Of a stretch of DNA of 64,000 nucleotides, positions 1 through 7,977 are shown in pieces. A model generated the notes under the pieces. That model was not told the origin of the DNA, did no database searches, and worked only from the letters and a program-made list of their open reading frames with translations. The first letter of the stretch is position 1, and every line of letters starts with the position of its first letter. Made by a program: the position numbers and the translations under genes. Source of the DNA: CAXWPM01 sp965206125 (GTDB taxonomy: Bacteria > Acidobacteriota > Terriglobia > 20CM-2-55-15); the NCBI GenBank assembly GCA_965206125.1, contig CBDBIN010000005.1, positions 1-64,000 on the forward strand, in the 5' to 3' direction.

Positions 1-2
1 AC

Positions 3-977
3 GGGGCATTTCGGCTGCGGCCGTTTTCGTTGCCGGCCGGAGAGCGGACCTATGCGTTCCTGGCCGGATGGGTCACCCGGCTGATGTGGATCGGCGGGCA
101 GGAACTCTCCGGGGACGATCCCAGTGAGATCCGCGCCCGCATCGAAGACCTCTACGCCCAGCCGCCCGGGCGGAGAACCCTCACGGCACTGGCGCACTCG
201 ATGCCGAAACGCATGTGGGGGTCGATGAGCCGATGGTGCGGGGACGGCGCATGGGCCCGGTTCTTCGACAACGCGGCCGACGGCACGGACGATCTGGCGG
301 GCGGCGACTGGCAGGTGATCGACCTGGCGGGGGCCAGTGAACACGCCGACCTCTGCGAAGCCGCCCTGTTCTACCTGCTCGAGCGCCTGCGGCTCGCCAT
401 CGAGGCCCCGGCCGACCTGGGGCGGCTCAAGCTGATGGTCGTCGACGAGGCGTGGCGGTATCTCCAGGATCCGGCCGTTCTGAATTATCTCTCCGAGGCC
501 GCCAAGACCTGGAGGAAGAAGAATGCGGCGCTGATCATGGCGACGCAAAGCGCCGTGGACGTGACCGCGACGCCGGGGGCGGCCGGGCTGCTGGAGTCGA
601 TGCCGACGAAACTCTTTTTGGCCAACCCGAACCTGCCGGCCGCCGCCGGAGAACTGTTCGGCCTGAACGCCGAGGAGCTCGACACGATCCGCGGCCTGGT
701 TCCCAAGCAGGAAATCTATCTGCGGCGGGCCGAGGGCGGCGCCGTGCTGCGGCTGGCCGTCGATCCGGCCAGCTACTGGCTCTATACCTCGAACGCGCGG
801 GACGCGGCCCGGAGAGCCGAATACGTGGCGGCGCATGGCATTGCCCGGGCCATCGAAATGCTCGCCGCGGACGAGGCCCTGTGGAAGCCGCCGCATGGAA
901 AAGCCCGTGGCTTTACCACCGCTCCCACAGGCCCGACGACGATCCAAAAATCAGTCAGCGAAAAGGAGATCCGATGA
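3..977 (+). CDS. virB4: VirB4/TrbE-family conjugation ATPase, C-terminal part
   Basis: C-terminal third of the large cytoplasmic ATPase that powers a type IV secretion/conjugation channel. The frame is open to the left edge, so the N-terminal part and the Walker A motif lie outside the window. The Walker B strand reads LKLMVVDEAW (nt about 427-459), followed by a KNAALIMATQS segment and LPTKLFLANPN-like residues, the usual end of VirB4 RecA-like domains. The stop overlaps the virB9 start by four bases (ATGA), as expected in a trb/virB operon. Family assignment rests on the DEAW motif plus the neighbouring virB9, virB10 and virB6 genes. Another HerA/FtsK-type ATPase is unlikely in this context. 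Confidence 0.88.
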   Translation, partial: GAFRLRPFSLPAGERTYAFLAGWVTRLMWIGGQELSGDDPSEIRARIEDLYAQPPGRRTLTALAHSMPKRMWGSMSRWCGDGAWARFFDNAADGTDDLAGGDWQVIDLAGASEHADLCEAALFYLLERLRLAIEAPADLGRLKLMVVDEAWRYLQDPAVLNYLSEAAKTWRKKNAALIMATQSAVDVTATPGAAGLLESMPTKLFLANPNLPAAAGELFGLNAEELDTIRGLVPKQEIYLRRAEGGAVLRLAVDPASYWLYTSNARDAARRAEYVAAHGIARAIEMLAADEALWKPPHGKARGFTTAPTGPTTIQKSVSEKEIR

Positions 978-1837
978 ACAGACAAAACAGGGGGCGGCGC
1001 GCGGCGCGCGGCGCATGGATGATAACGGGCCTGCTGCTGTGGGCCGGGGCGGCGGCGGCGCAGGATTCGATGCTCCGCGTGGTGACCGAGGAAGGCGAAG
1101 ACCTGGTCGTCGAGGTCCGGACGCGGATCCGGCATACGACGGTCGTGGTGCTCCCGGCGGAGGAAACGATTCTCGATTTCGTGGTCGGCGACAGTGAGTA
1201 TTGGCACCTGACCGGCGCGGCGAACATCGCCTACCTGAAGCCGGTCCGGGCCGGCGTCCAGACCAACGTCGCCCTGGTCTCGGCCAGCGGCCGTATCTTT
1301 TCGCTGCTGGCGACCGAGGACTCGGGGCGGGGGCCCCATCTGGTAGTCCGGATCGAGGACCCAGGGGTCGAGGCGGGGGAAGGGATTGTGGCGGCCGTGC
1401 CGCACGCCCCGGCCTTTGTCGCCCGCGCCGAGGTGGACGCCTATCGCGAGCTGGCCCAAAACGCCCGGGAGGCGGCGAGTCTCGCGCGGGCCGATGCGGA
1501 CCAGAAAGCGGCCGAAGCCGAGGACCGGGCGCAAGCGGGAGTGGAAGCCTTCCAGGCCGAATATCCGACCCGGCTGCAATTCCAGTACGAACTGTCGGAC
1601 CGCGCCCGCGAGGCGCCGTTCAGCGTTGAAGGGATGTGGCACGACGGCCAGTTCACCTACCTGAGATCCAGGGCGCAGGAATCGCCGGCGCTGTATGAAG
1701 TACAGGACGGAGACCCGTCGCTGGTGGCCTATGACCTGACCGGGGACGGTCTCTACATTGTCCGGCGCGTCCTCGGCGACGGCTGGCTCCAGATCGGCGA
1801 GCGCCGGGCCATCTGGCGCCGCAATTCGGAGGACTGA
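974..1837 (+). CDS. virB9: VirB9/TrbG-family conjugal transfer protein
   Basis: Predicted periplasmic/outer-membrane core component of the type IV secretion channel, 287 aa. The ATG at 974 overlaps the virB4 stop, follows the purine-rich AAAAGGAG, and gives a clean signal peptide (Arg-rich n-region, hydrophobic GLLLWAGAAAA, cut near AQD). The N-terminal domain has the TrbG/VirB9 pattern of a beta sandwich (VVVLPAEETILDFVVGDSEYW). The C-terminal half, after an Ala/Glu-rich helical linker at about residues 150-185, ends in the family-like segment with DGQFTYLR and a closing RRVLGDGWLQIG strand. Two bases separate it from virB10, so the two are probably co-translated. Confidence 0.85.
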   Translation: MNRQNRGRRAARGAWMITGLLLWAGAAAAQDSMLRVVTEEGEDLVVEVRTRIRHTTVVVLPAEETILDFVVGDSEYWHLTGAANIAYLKPVRAGVQTNVALVSASGRIFSLLATEDSGRGPHLVVRIEDPGVEAGEGIVAAVPHAPAFVARAEVDAYRELAQNAREAASLARADADQKAAEAEDRAQAGVEAFQAEYPTRLQFQYELSDRAREAPFSVEGMWHDGQFTYLRSRAQESPALYEVQDGDPSLVAYDLTGDGLYIVRRVLGDGWLQIGERRAIWRRNSED

Positions 1838-1839
1838 AC

Positions 1840-3168
1840 ATGAGCGTCTGGAAACGGATACAGGCCGCCCCGGACGGCGTATTGCCGGACGGGCTCCTGA
1901 CCAAAGTCGCGATCGTGGCCGGAGCCGTGGTGATCGCCGCGCTGGTGCTCACCACGAGCCTCACCGGGCCGGGAGAAGACGCGGCGCCCGAGATCGAGAG
2001 GCCGGAAGCGGCGTCGGCGTCGCTGCAACAGCGCGTCCAGGCCGCGATCGCCACCGAGGCGCGGCGGGCGGCGGAGGCCGAGAGCGCGGAGCGGGAAGCA
2101 GCGGGCTCCGCGTTCGGGATTACGGGCCCGCTCGATGCAATCGAGCCGCTCCAGGCGGGGCGCGGCGGGCTCGATCCCGCGGGCCCTCTCCCGGGAGACA
2201 TCCCGCCCGGCGGCGGCTTCACCGCCCGGACCGAGGCCGAGGCGGTGTTGCTGGAAACCCTGCGACTTGAGGATATCGAGCGCCGGACCCGATCGCTCCG
2301 GACCGAGCCCCTCGTTCTCACCTACCGCGCGGCAGGGGGCGGGGACCCGGCGGCGGCTCCGCCTCCACGTCCGCCGCCCTCCGCCATGCCGGTACCGGCC
2401 CAGGCCGGCGCCCAGGGGCTGGACGACTCGATCGCCGCCGCCGGCGACTTCCTGTCCCGGCTGGCGGAACTCGATGCGGCCGGGCAGGGCTTATCGGACG
2501 TCCCCGCCAGCCCGGTCCTCGAACAAGCCGCGGCGGCGGGCGGGTCCCTCATCGGGGCCGAGGCCGGCCCGGTGACGGTGACCGCGCCCGACGTTGCCGA
2601 AGACTGGGACCGGATCACGGAAGGCTCGTTTCTCGAAGCGGTGCTGGTGACGCAGTTGAGCGGCGATTTTCCGGGTCCGGTCCTGGCCCAGGTCTCCGTG
2701 CCGTTCTACAGCGCGGACCGGCAACGGATCCTGATCCCGCGGGGGGCGCGCGTCGTCGGCACGGCAAGCGGCGTGGTCGACCGCGACCAGAGCCGGCTGG
2801 CGGTGGGCTTCCATCGGCTGCTGTGGCCCGACGGCCGGAGCGTCCGGCTGGCCTTCGAGGGCCTGAACCAGTCCGGGGAAGCGGCACTGCGGGATGAGGT
2901 CAACCGGCACTATTTCTCGACGTTCGTCGCGGCCGGCACCGTGGGCATACTCGCCGGCCTGACCGCCCGGGGCTCCGATCCCTATGCGGGCGGCCGGGCC
3001 GGGGTCCAGGCCGGCGCGAGCCAGGGGCTCGGCCAATCCGCGACCCAGATCCTCGACCGCTTCCTGAATCGGCTCCCGACAATCACGATCCGGGCCGGGC
3101 ATCGACTGCGGATCTGGTTTACCAACGACGTTCGGATCCCGCCCTCGGGCGTGGAGGTGACGCCATGA
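1840..3168 (+). CDS. virB10: VirB10/TrbI-family conjugal transfer protein
   Basis: Energy-transducing component that spans from the inner membrane to the outer-membrane cap of the secretion channel, 442 aa. A short cytoplasmic N-terminus is followed by one transmembrane helix (about residues 22-40), a long Ala/Pro-rich periplasmic linker (about 45-240), and the conserved C-terminal TrbI/VirB10 domain. That domain contains ITEGSFLEAVLVTQLSGDF, an IPRGARVVG strand, and a final LNRLPTITIRAGHRLRIWF segment. The linker is unusually rich in Pro and Ala, consistent with the high GC of the block. It overlaps the next gene by four bases. Confidence 0.88.
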   Translation: MSVWKRIQAAPDGVLPDGLLTKVAIVAGAVVIAALVLTTSLTGPGEDAAPEIERPEAASASLQQRVQAAIATEARRAAEAESAEREAAGSAFGITGPLDAIEPLQAGRGGLDPAGPLPGDIPPGGGFTARTEAEAVLLETLRLEDIERRTRSLRTEPLVLTYRAAGGGDPAAAPPPRPPPSAMPVPAQAGAQGLDDSIAAAGDFLSRLAELDAAGQGLSDVPASPVLEQAAAAGGSLIGAEAGPVTVTAPDVAEDWDRITEGSFLEAVLVTQLSGDFPGPVLAQVSVPFYSADRQRILIPRGARVVGTASGVVDRDQSRLAVGFHRLLWPDGRSVRLAFEGLNQSGEAALRDEVNRHYFSTFVAAGTVGILAGLTARGSDPYAGGRAGVQAGASQGLGQSATQILDRFLNRLPTITIRAGHRLRIWFTNDVRIPPSGVEVTP

Positions 3169-4517
3169 ACCGATTCATTGGCGTAGCTATCGCTCTCTGT
3201 AGCGGCCTGGCCACGGCTCCGGCGGCGGCGGCCCAGTTCGACTTGACCCGGCAGCTGATACAGATCGGCAACGACGTCGCCGCCGTCCTCAACCATGTCA
3301 ACCAGTACACGGCGCTGACGGATCAGTTCATACATCTGGACTGCGCGGGACAGGGCATGACCGCGACGGCCAGCTCCACGCCCGCGGCCGGGGCCGCCGT
3401 GATCTGTAGCGGCTTGAATGCGGCGGGGGCTTTCGAGGAAACCTATCGGAGTCTCGCCTCGACGCCGGCGCTACTGGGGACCGTTCTGCCGGCGCGGGAC
3501 TGGCGGGCGGTGCTGGCTGAAGCCGACACAGTTTCGGAGGCCGACATCCGGGCCATTTATGCCACCTCGCCCGAAGCCGGGGAGCGGGCCGGGGCCGCCT
3601 TTACGGCGCGGCGCGCGACGGCGGATCGCGGGGTCGTCCTGGCCCATACCCGGGCGGACGCGGCGCGGGAGCTGACCTCAGCGCTCAATGCGGCCGAGAC
3701 GGCCGCGGACGATCTGGAGGCTCGAAGCCCGGTCACCGCCACCGGCCTGGGCCAAACCCGGGTGGCCATTACGCTGGCGCGGGCCCAACTTCTCGCGGCG
3801 CTGGCCCGGCACAAAGCCCACGAAGCCGGGGTGGCGGCGGCCGACGCCTCCGCTGCGGAGCTTGCCCGGCGCGGGATGGAAGCCGAGCGGCTGGCCCGCC
3901 GGACGGCGCTGGAGGCCGAGTGGGCCGCCGACCGCGCGGCGATGGCGGCCAGCCGGGCCGGCCGGCTGGAATCCCTGTACGGCGGCTTCCCTAGCACCGT
4001 CTTCGGCGTCATCAATACCCTCCTGTTCCAGGTGTTTCTCTGCATCATGGCCCTCCTGCTGCTCGCCCTCTACGCCGTCACCATGGCCCAGGTCATGTGG
4101 GCCCAGATCGCACTGGCCATGCTCCTGATCCTGGGCCCCATGTTTATTCCCTTCCTGCTGATCGAGCCCCTGGCGTTCCTGTTCTGGGGATGGTTCAAGG
4201 CGCTCTGGACCTACAGCCTCTACGGCGCCATCGCCGCGGCGATCATGCGCGTGTTCCTGGGCGTGTCGCTGGGATACATCAACGTCATCATGACCACCGG
4301 CTCGGGCGCGAACGACTTCTGGGAGGCCGTCGCCTGGACCATCGCGTTATTGCCGCTCATGGTCGCCGGCATCCTGTCGGCGCTGATGGTGGGGAGCCTC
4401 GCCGCGCAACTCGTCGGCGGGGGAGGCGGTGGAGGCGGAGGACTGATGGGACTCGCACAGTCGGCCGGACAGGCGGCCGCATCGAAAGGGACACACCTCG
4501 CGAAAGCCGCGGGATAG
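3165..4517 (+). CDS. VirB6/TrbL-like conjugal transfer membrane protein with TrbJ-like N-terminal half
   Basis: 450 aa in two distinct parts. The first about 270 residues carry a signal peptide (cut after APAAAA) and a helical, Ala/Arg/Glu-rich exported region beginning QFDLTRQLIQIGNDVAAVL, which resembles TrbJ/VirB5 proteins. Residues about 280-425 hold five to six hydrophobic segments (for example FLCIMALLLLALYAV, LAMLLILGPMFIPFLLIEP) typical of TrbL/VirB6, the inner-membrane channel protein. The tail has a run of nine glycines before GLMGLAQSAGQ. Position between virB10 and virB8 supports a VirB6 role. Whether the front half is a true VirB5/TrbJ fusion or only an elongated periplasmic domain cannot be decided by eye. 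Confidence 0.75.
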   Translation: MNRFIGVAIALCSGLATAPAAAAQFDLTRQLIQIGNDVAAVLNHVNQYTALTDQFIHLDCAGQGMTATASSTPAAGAAVICSGLNAAGAFEETYRSLASTPALLGTVLPARDWRAVLAEADTVSEADIRAIYATSPEAGERAGAAFTARRATADRGVVLAHTRADAARELTSALNAAETAADDLEARSPVTATGLGQTRVAITLARAQLLAALARHKAHEAGVAAADASAAELARRGMEAERLARRTALEAEWAADRAAMAASRAGRLESLYGGFPSTVFGVINTLLFQVFLCIMALLLLALYAVTMAQVMWAQIALAMLLILGPMFIPFLLIEPLAFLFWGWFKALWTYSLYGAIAAAIMRVFLGVSLGYINVIMTTGSGANDFWEAVAWTIALLPLMVAGILSALMVGSLAAQLVGGGGGGGGGLMGLAQSAGQAAASKGTHLAKAAG

Positions 4518-4530
4518 GGAGGAAGAACAC

Positions 4531-4731
4531 ATGACCAAGGGAACGGCAGACGCCGGCAAGGAATATGCCGAGATCTGGGGAGAAACCATCCACGCCAACC
4601 GGCACCTCCGGATCCTGTCGATCGGGCTCGGGGCCCTGGCGCTGCTGCTGGCCATCGGCGTGGTCCGGCTCTCCTCTCTCGAGCCACCGCGTCCGATCGT
4701 CGTGCGCGTCGATGAGGTGGGAAGTCCTTGA
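4531..4731 (+). pseudogene. virB8: VirB8/TrbF fragment, truncated after the membrane anchor
   Basis: 66 aa only, against roughly 220-260 for VirB8/TrbF proteins. The sequence has the cytoplasmic start (AEIWGETIHANRHLRIL), one transmembrane helix (LGALALLLAIGVV) and the first periplasmic strand PRPIVVRVDEVG, then terminates at a point where the family continues into its large periplasmic domain. The stop lies 13 bases before a tandem direct repeat (4745-4786), and no downstream frame continues the domain. The transfer operon therefore ends in a broken gene, and the rest of the mating machinery (VirB11, relaxase, coupling protein) is not seen downstream. Read as a truncation at a recombination or deletion junction. 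Confidence 0.75.
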
Positions 4732-4744
4732 TCTTCCCATTCGA

Positions 4745-4786
4745 ATACGTGAAAAAAGGCGCGCCTATACGTGAAAAAAGGCGCGC
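4745..4786 (+). repeat. tandem 20-bp direct repeat at the T4SS breakpoint
   Basis: ATACGTGAAAAAAGGCGCGC occurs at 4745-4764 and again at 4767-4786, identical in all 20 bases with a 2-base spacer (22-bp period). It lies immediately downstream of the truncated virB8 stub. It may mark the deletion or insertion junction, or be a short iteron-like site. No function is evident from the sequence alone. Confidence 0.85.
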
Positions 4787-4947
4787 TGTCTCAACTTAAA
4801 AAACTGATCACTGCTGTCCGGAAGCCAATTAGTTGTTGCGACCCGCGACTTCCCCCGCACCATCCGCGACAACCGCCAGAGCCGTGATCGGAAGCCCCCG
4901 GTTTCACTGAGCCGACGCCTCGGCACCCTAACTGCACATCGTTTCCC

Positions 4948-4976
4948 TTGCCGCTACCGCGGATTTTCTGTGTAAT
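4948..4976 (+). promoter_or_regulatory. sigma70-like promoter for a probable leaderless mRNA
   Basis: TTGCCG (4948-4953), 17-bp spacer, TGTAAT (4971-4976). The predicted transcription start about 7 bases after the -10 box falls at the ATG at 4983. No Shine-Dalgarno sequence precedes that ATG, so the TIR gene is probably translated from a leaderless transcript. Confidence 0.5.
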
Positions 4977-4982
4977 CGCGTC

Positions 4983-6059
4983 ATGGCCAATGACGAACAC
5001 GTGAAGATACTCAAGCAGGGCGTGAAGGCGTGGAATGAATGGTGTGGGCAGTTTGGGGAGGAACCGCACCTCGAGGGCGCCAACCTCGAGGGCGCCAACC
5101 TTCAGAACGCCTACCTCACGGACGCCAATCTCGTGGAATCCAACCTCCGGGGCACCAACCTCAATAACGCTGAACTTCAGAACGCCAATCTCTGGGACGC
5201 CGACCTCTCGGACGCCGTCCTTGAGGGCGCCGACCTCTGGCTCGCCAACCTGAGGGGCGCCGACCTCAAGAACGCCCACCTCATGGAGGCGAACCTCGGG
5301 GATGCCAACCTCGACCGCGCTTTCCTCAAAAACGCCGACCTGACGGGCGCCGACCTGACGCACGCCAAACTCTACAGAACTACCCTTGAGGGCGCCGACC
5401 TCAGAAACGCCACCTTGGGCTTCGGAACGCTCAACGACTGCGACTTGTCGCAAGCGAAGAATCTACGTACCGTGCAGCACGATGGACCTTCGTCAATCGG
5501 TATAGATACTCTGTACGAATCGAAGGGCAAGATTCCTGAGGAGTTCCTTGAGGGAGCCGGACTCCCGGACGACTTCATAGTGTTCGCAGCGTCGCTTGTT
5601 GGGTCGGCGATTCACTACTACTCCTGCTTCATAAGCTACAGCTCGGAGGACCAGGAGGTCGCAGACCGACTCCATTCGGACTTGCAACGTGAAAAGGTCC
5701 GGTGCTGGCTCGCCACGGAGGACCTGAAAATTGGCGACAGATTTCGGTCGCGGATCGACGAGGCCGTCCGATTGCACGACAAGCTCATCATCGTCCTTTC
5801 AGAGGATTCAATCAGCAGCGGCTGGGTAGAGGACGAAGTCGAGGCGGGACTGGAGCGGGAAAAGCGCGAGAAGAAGACGATCCTGTTCCCTGTGCGCCTG
5901 GACAATGCCGTGATGGACACGGACGAAGCCTGGGCGGCCAGCATCCGGCGTACCCGTCACATCGGCGACTTCACGAAGTGGAAGGACCACGATTCATACA
6001 AGGAAGCGTTCGAGCGCGTGCTGCGGGACTTGCAGGAGGATCAAACGAGTAAGGAATGA
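4983..6059 (+). CDS. pentapeptide-repeat/TIR-domain protein
   Basis: 358 aa. Residues about 28-160 are some 26 pentapeptide repeats of the A(D/N)LxG type (EGANLEGANLQNAYL...), which fold as a right-handed quadrilateral beta helix and usually act as a binding scaffold. A roughly 50-residue linker leads to a TIR domain at about 213-355, starting CFISYSSEDQEVADRL, with the LATEDLKIGD loop and the helix WVEDEVEAGLERE. In that helix E285 sits four residues after W281, the position of the catalytic glutamate of NAD-cleaving bacterial TIR enzymes. No signal peptide or membrane segment, so cytoplasmic. Inferred role: NADase or nucleotide-signal effector, possibly defence, given the T4SS remnant alongside. 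The zinc-ribbon gene downstream overlaps by four bases. There is no ribosome binding site before the ATG. Confidence 0.85.
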   Translation: MANDEHVKILKQGVKAWNEWCGQFGEEPHLEGANLEGANLQNAYLTDANLVESNLRGTNLNNAELQNANLWDADLSDAVLEGADLWLANLRGADLKNAHLMEANLGDANLDRAFLKNADLTGADLTHAKLYRTTLEGADLRNATLGFGTLNDCDLSQAKNLRTVQHDGPSSIGIDTLYESKGKIPEEFLEGAGLPDDFIVFAASLVGSAIHYYSCFISYSSEDQEVADRLHSDLQREKVRCWLATEDLKIGDRFRSRIDEAVRLHDKLIIVLSEDSISSGWVEDEVEAGLEREKREKKTILFPVRLDNAVMDTDEAWAASIRRTRHIGDFTKWKDHDSYKEAFERVLRDLQEDQTSKE

Positions 6060-6298
6060 ACGAACCCACGGACACGACGATCCGAATCGTAGCCCTCTCC
6101 CAACACACCGTGCTGCGTACCCAACAGGACATCCTCGGCTGCGAGAACTGTTCTTTAGACGCCGAGATTCCGTTCACCTGGCTGCTGGACGACGTGAGCG
6201 GGCAGGACCCGGCAACTACTGACTATGTGTTGACTGAGCCGGCGCAGTGTCCGCGGTGCCGGGGGCCGGTGTATGAGGAGACGCTGGTGGAGCGGTGA
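6056..6298 (+). CDS. small zinc-ribbon-like protein coupled to the TIR gene
   Basis: 80 aa, not recognised. Two CxxC pairs about 42 residues apart (GCENCSL and QCPRCRG) suggest one structural zinc site. The start overlaps the TIR gene stop (ATGA), with AGGAGG and GTAAGGA upstream inside the TIR coding end, so translational coupling is likely. It has no membrane segment. Its fixed coupling makes it a candidate partner, inhibitor or adaptor of the TIR protein, but nothing in the sequence states which. It could instead be an unrelated cargo gene. Confidence 0.65.
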   Translation: MNEPTDTTIRIVALSQHTVLRTQQDILGCENCSLDAEIPFTWLLDDVSGQDPATTDYVLTEPAQCPRCRGPVYEETLVER

Positions 6299-6392
6299 TG
6301 GCGAACGCCGCCTAGACCCTACACTGTTGGTTAATCTTGTCTCGACTCCGACAATCGCCGCGCATTTTCAGATGAAGTCTTGAGGTTGCAAC

Positions 6393-7589
6393 TCACAAGA
6401 TCGGACGGAGTGGAACTACCTCTATGACCTCTATCTTCTCTCGACCGAAACGAAACCTCATCCTCACCGACCACTTCTTGATCTCACCATCGACCGAACC
6501 GGCACTGAACTTCGAATCTTTAGCCGCCCGCTGGGCGTCATTGTGAAGCAGCCACCGGCCTTCGACGCCCCTCGCGTCGTTGCATCTCGGCCCATCGTCC
6601 ATCAAGCCCTGATAAACAACACACACGACCTCCACAACCCCTTGAGCCCTAGGTTGTCTCTCTTTTGACCAACCGATATGCACCGGCGGCACCAATGGAA
6701 CCGGCGGTTCGGAAGGTCTGACGTATTGACCCGCCCGAAAGACGAGCGCGTCGACGAAACCATCCTTTGCGAGAGTGAACATAAGAACGACACGTTCTCC
6801 TGGCTGCAGTGAATCGCCCACGCGATCCCAGACCAGCCCTCGCAAAGCGTTCCGCAATTCCGGAGAATAGAGCACCCACCAGAACAACCGGCCAGACCCC
6901 AAGCGCTTCTTGGCCTCCTCGCCCGCAGCGAGCCATAGCTCTCGAAGAGCCTCGGGCGGCTTCGAAATCTCGGTCGCGGCGTACTCATTACACGGCACCA
7001 AAGCACTTGTCTGCATATTGTAAACATCAATCGCGAGCACCGTACCCTCCGGACAGCCGAATGGGTTTCTGCTCGCACCAACTCGCACGCCCTCCTGCCG
7101 AGTCATTGCCAAAAACCCTGGGCGATCCATTGAGAGTTTAGTGCGGACCTCGATACCCTGCCGCTGGTACTTCGCAGAGTTCTCGACATATATCTGAGCG
7201 TACTTATGCTCGCGGCCGAAGAACGCCGACGATTCAGGCTGCGGTATCGAAACAAGCTCGATGCCTCGCTCGAGCGACTGCTCGGTTGGCCGCAGCGGTA
7301 GGGACGACACTGCCTCTCCCGAAATCTTGTGCATTGCGATCTCGTCAGCCAGCGCTGGTCCAGTCATCTGAGCTTCTGACCCGTAAGTCTCCAACAGGGA
7401 CGCGAAGAGCAGCAGCGCGGCGGCTGTCCCTGATCGAAGGAACGCTCCGGCTTGGGCGGCTTCTGAACACCGACGCCCCGCGTCCGAGAGCAGAGGTCTT
7501 TTCTTCGTTTCGCGTGAAACGCGGCCCGCGGTGGTGCTGGCAACGCCTCTCCACGAAGCGTTATCGAATGCCGCAGGCATACGCGTCAT
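6393..7589 (-). CDS. exported protein of unknown function, third gene of a leftward operon
   Basis: 398 aa, not recognised. The first methionine at 7589 lies 29 bases inside the lytic transglycosylase gene; the region after it is Arg-rich, then a hydrophobic stretch (GTAAALLLFASLLETYG, about residues 54-70) could be a signal anchor. The body has a TonB-C-like pattern of strands (ERVVLMFTLAKDGFVDALVF, then a basic C-terminus WSVRMRFRFGREKIEVIEV) but no catalytic motif that I can name. A later start is possible. It converges on the zinc-ribbon gene across 94 bases. Co-operonic with a peptidoglycan-cutting enzyme, so an envelope role is a fair guess only. Confidence 0.6.
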   Translation of the reverse strand: MTRMPAAFDNASWRGVASTTAGRVSRETKKRPLLSDAGRRCSEAAQAGAFLRSGTAAALLLFASLLETYGSEAQMTGPALADEIAMHKISGEAVSSLPLRPTEQSLERGIELVSIPQPESSAFFGREHKYAQIYVENSAKYQRQGIEVRTKLSMDRPGFLAMTRQEGVRVGASRNPFGCPEGTVLAIDVYNMQTSALVPCNEYAATEISKPPEALRELWLAAGEEAKKRLGSGRLFWWVLYSPELRNALRGLVWDRVGDSLQPGERVVLMFTLAKDGFVDALVFRAGQYVRPSEPPVPLVPPVHIGWSKERQPRAQGVVEVVCVVYQGLMDDGPRCNDARGVEGRWLLHNDAQRAAKDSKFSAGSVDGEIKKWSVRMRFRFGREKIEVIEVVPLRPIL

Positions 7590-7977
7590 AGACCTTTTTT
7601 ACGTACTGTTTCACATCGCCTCGATCGACATTAGGTTTCCCGGAAAAGTAGGCTCCCAGCACAGGTGGAGCGCTGTCCCCGTACCGATCGATCAGTCTCT
7701 CGATGAATACCAATCCGAAGTGAACGTTTTCCTGCGGATCGAAAGCCCGGTCAGGGTCTCCCCCGACGGCCGCCATTGTTGCCGGCAAGAGCTGCATCAG
7801 CCCCCTCGCGTTCTTGACGCTAACAGCTTCGCTGTCCCAGGCACTCTCAACTGTAATGATCGCCTTCACGATTTCCACATTTAGCCGGTGTGCATGCGCC
7901 TCGGCTTGAACTAATCGTTCCAATGCTGGATCGACCGCGCCGCCGGCGCACAGCAGGAGAAGGTATACAGCGATCAT
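7561..7977 (-). CDS. lytic transglycosylase, SLT/VirB1-like
   Basis: 138 aa. Cleaves the glycan strands of peptidoglycan. After a hydrophobic signal (MIAVYLLLLCAGGA) the goose-type lysozyme core follows: VEIVKAIITVESAWDSEAVS with catalytic Glu44, then ARGLMQLLPATM and a NVHFGLVFIERLIDRYG helix, all standard for SLT domains. Short enough to be almost only catalytic domain, as in VirB1-type proteins of conjugation systems. It overlaps the gene upstream by four bases and the gene downstream by 29, so all three are one translational unit. It may have belonged to the neighbouring conjugative element or be an independent envelope gene. Confidence 0.82.
   Translation of the reverse strand: MIAVYLLLLCAGGAVDPALERLVQAEAHAHRLNVEIVKAIITVESAWDSEAVSVKNARGLMQLLPATMAAVGGDPDRAFDPQENVHFGLVFIERLIDRYGDSAPPVLGAYFSGKPNVDRGDVKQYVKKVYDAYACGIR

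Noticed and set aside
4791..5453. 220-codon minus-strand frame opposite the pentapeptide region
   Set aside because: Mirror of the repeats: the regular codon bias of ADLxG repeats keeps the other strand open; no start signal or family.
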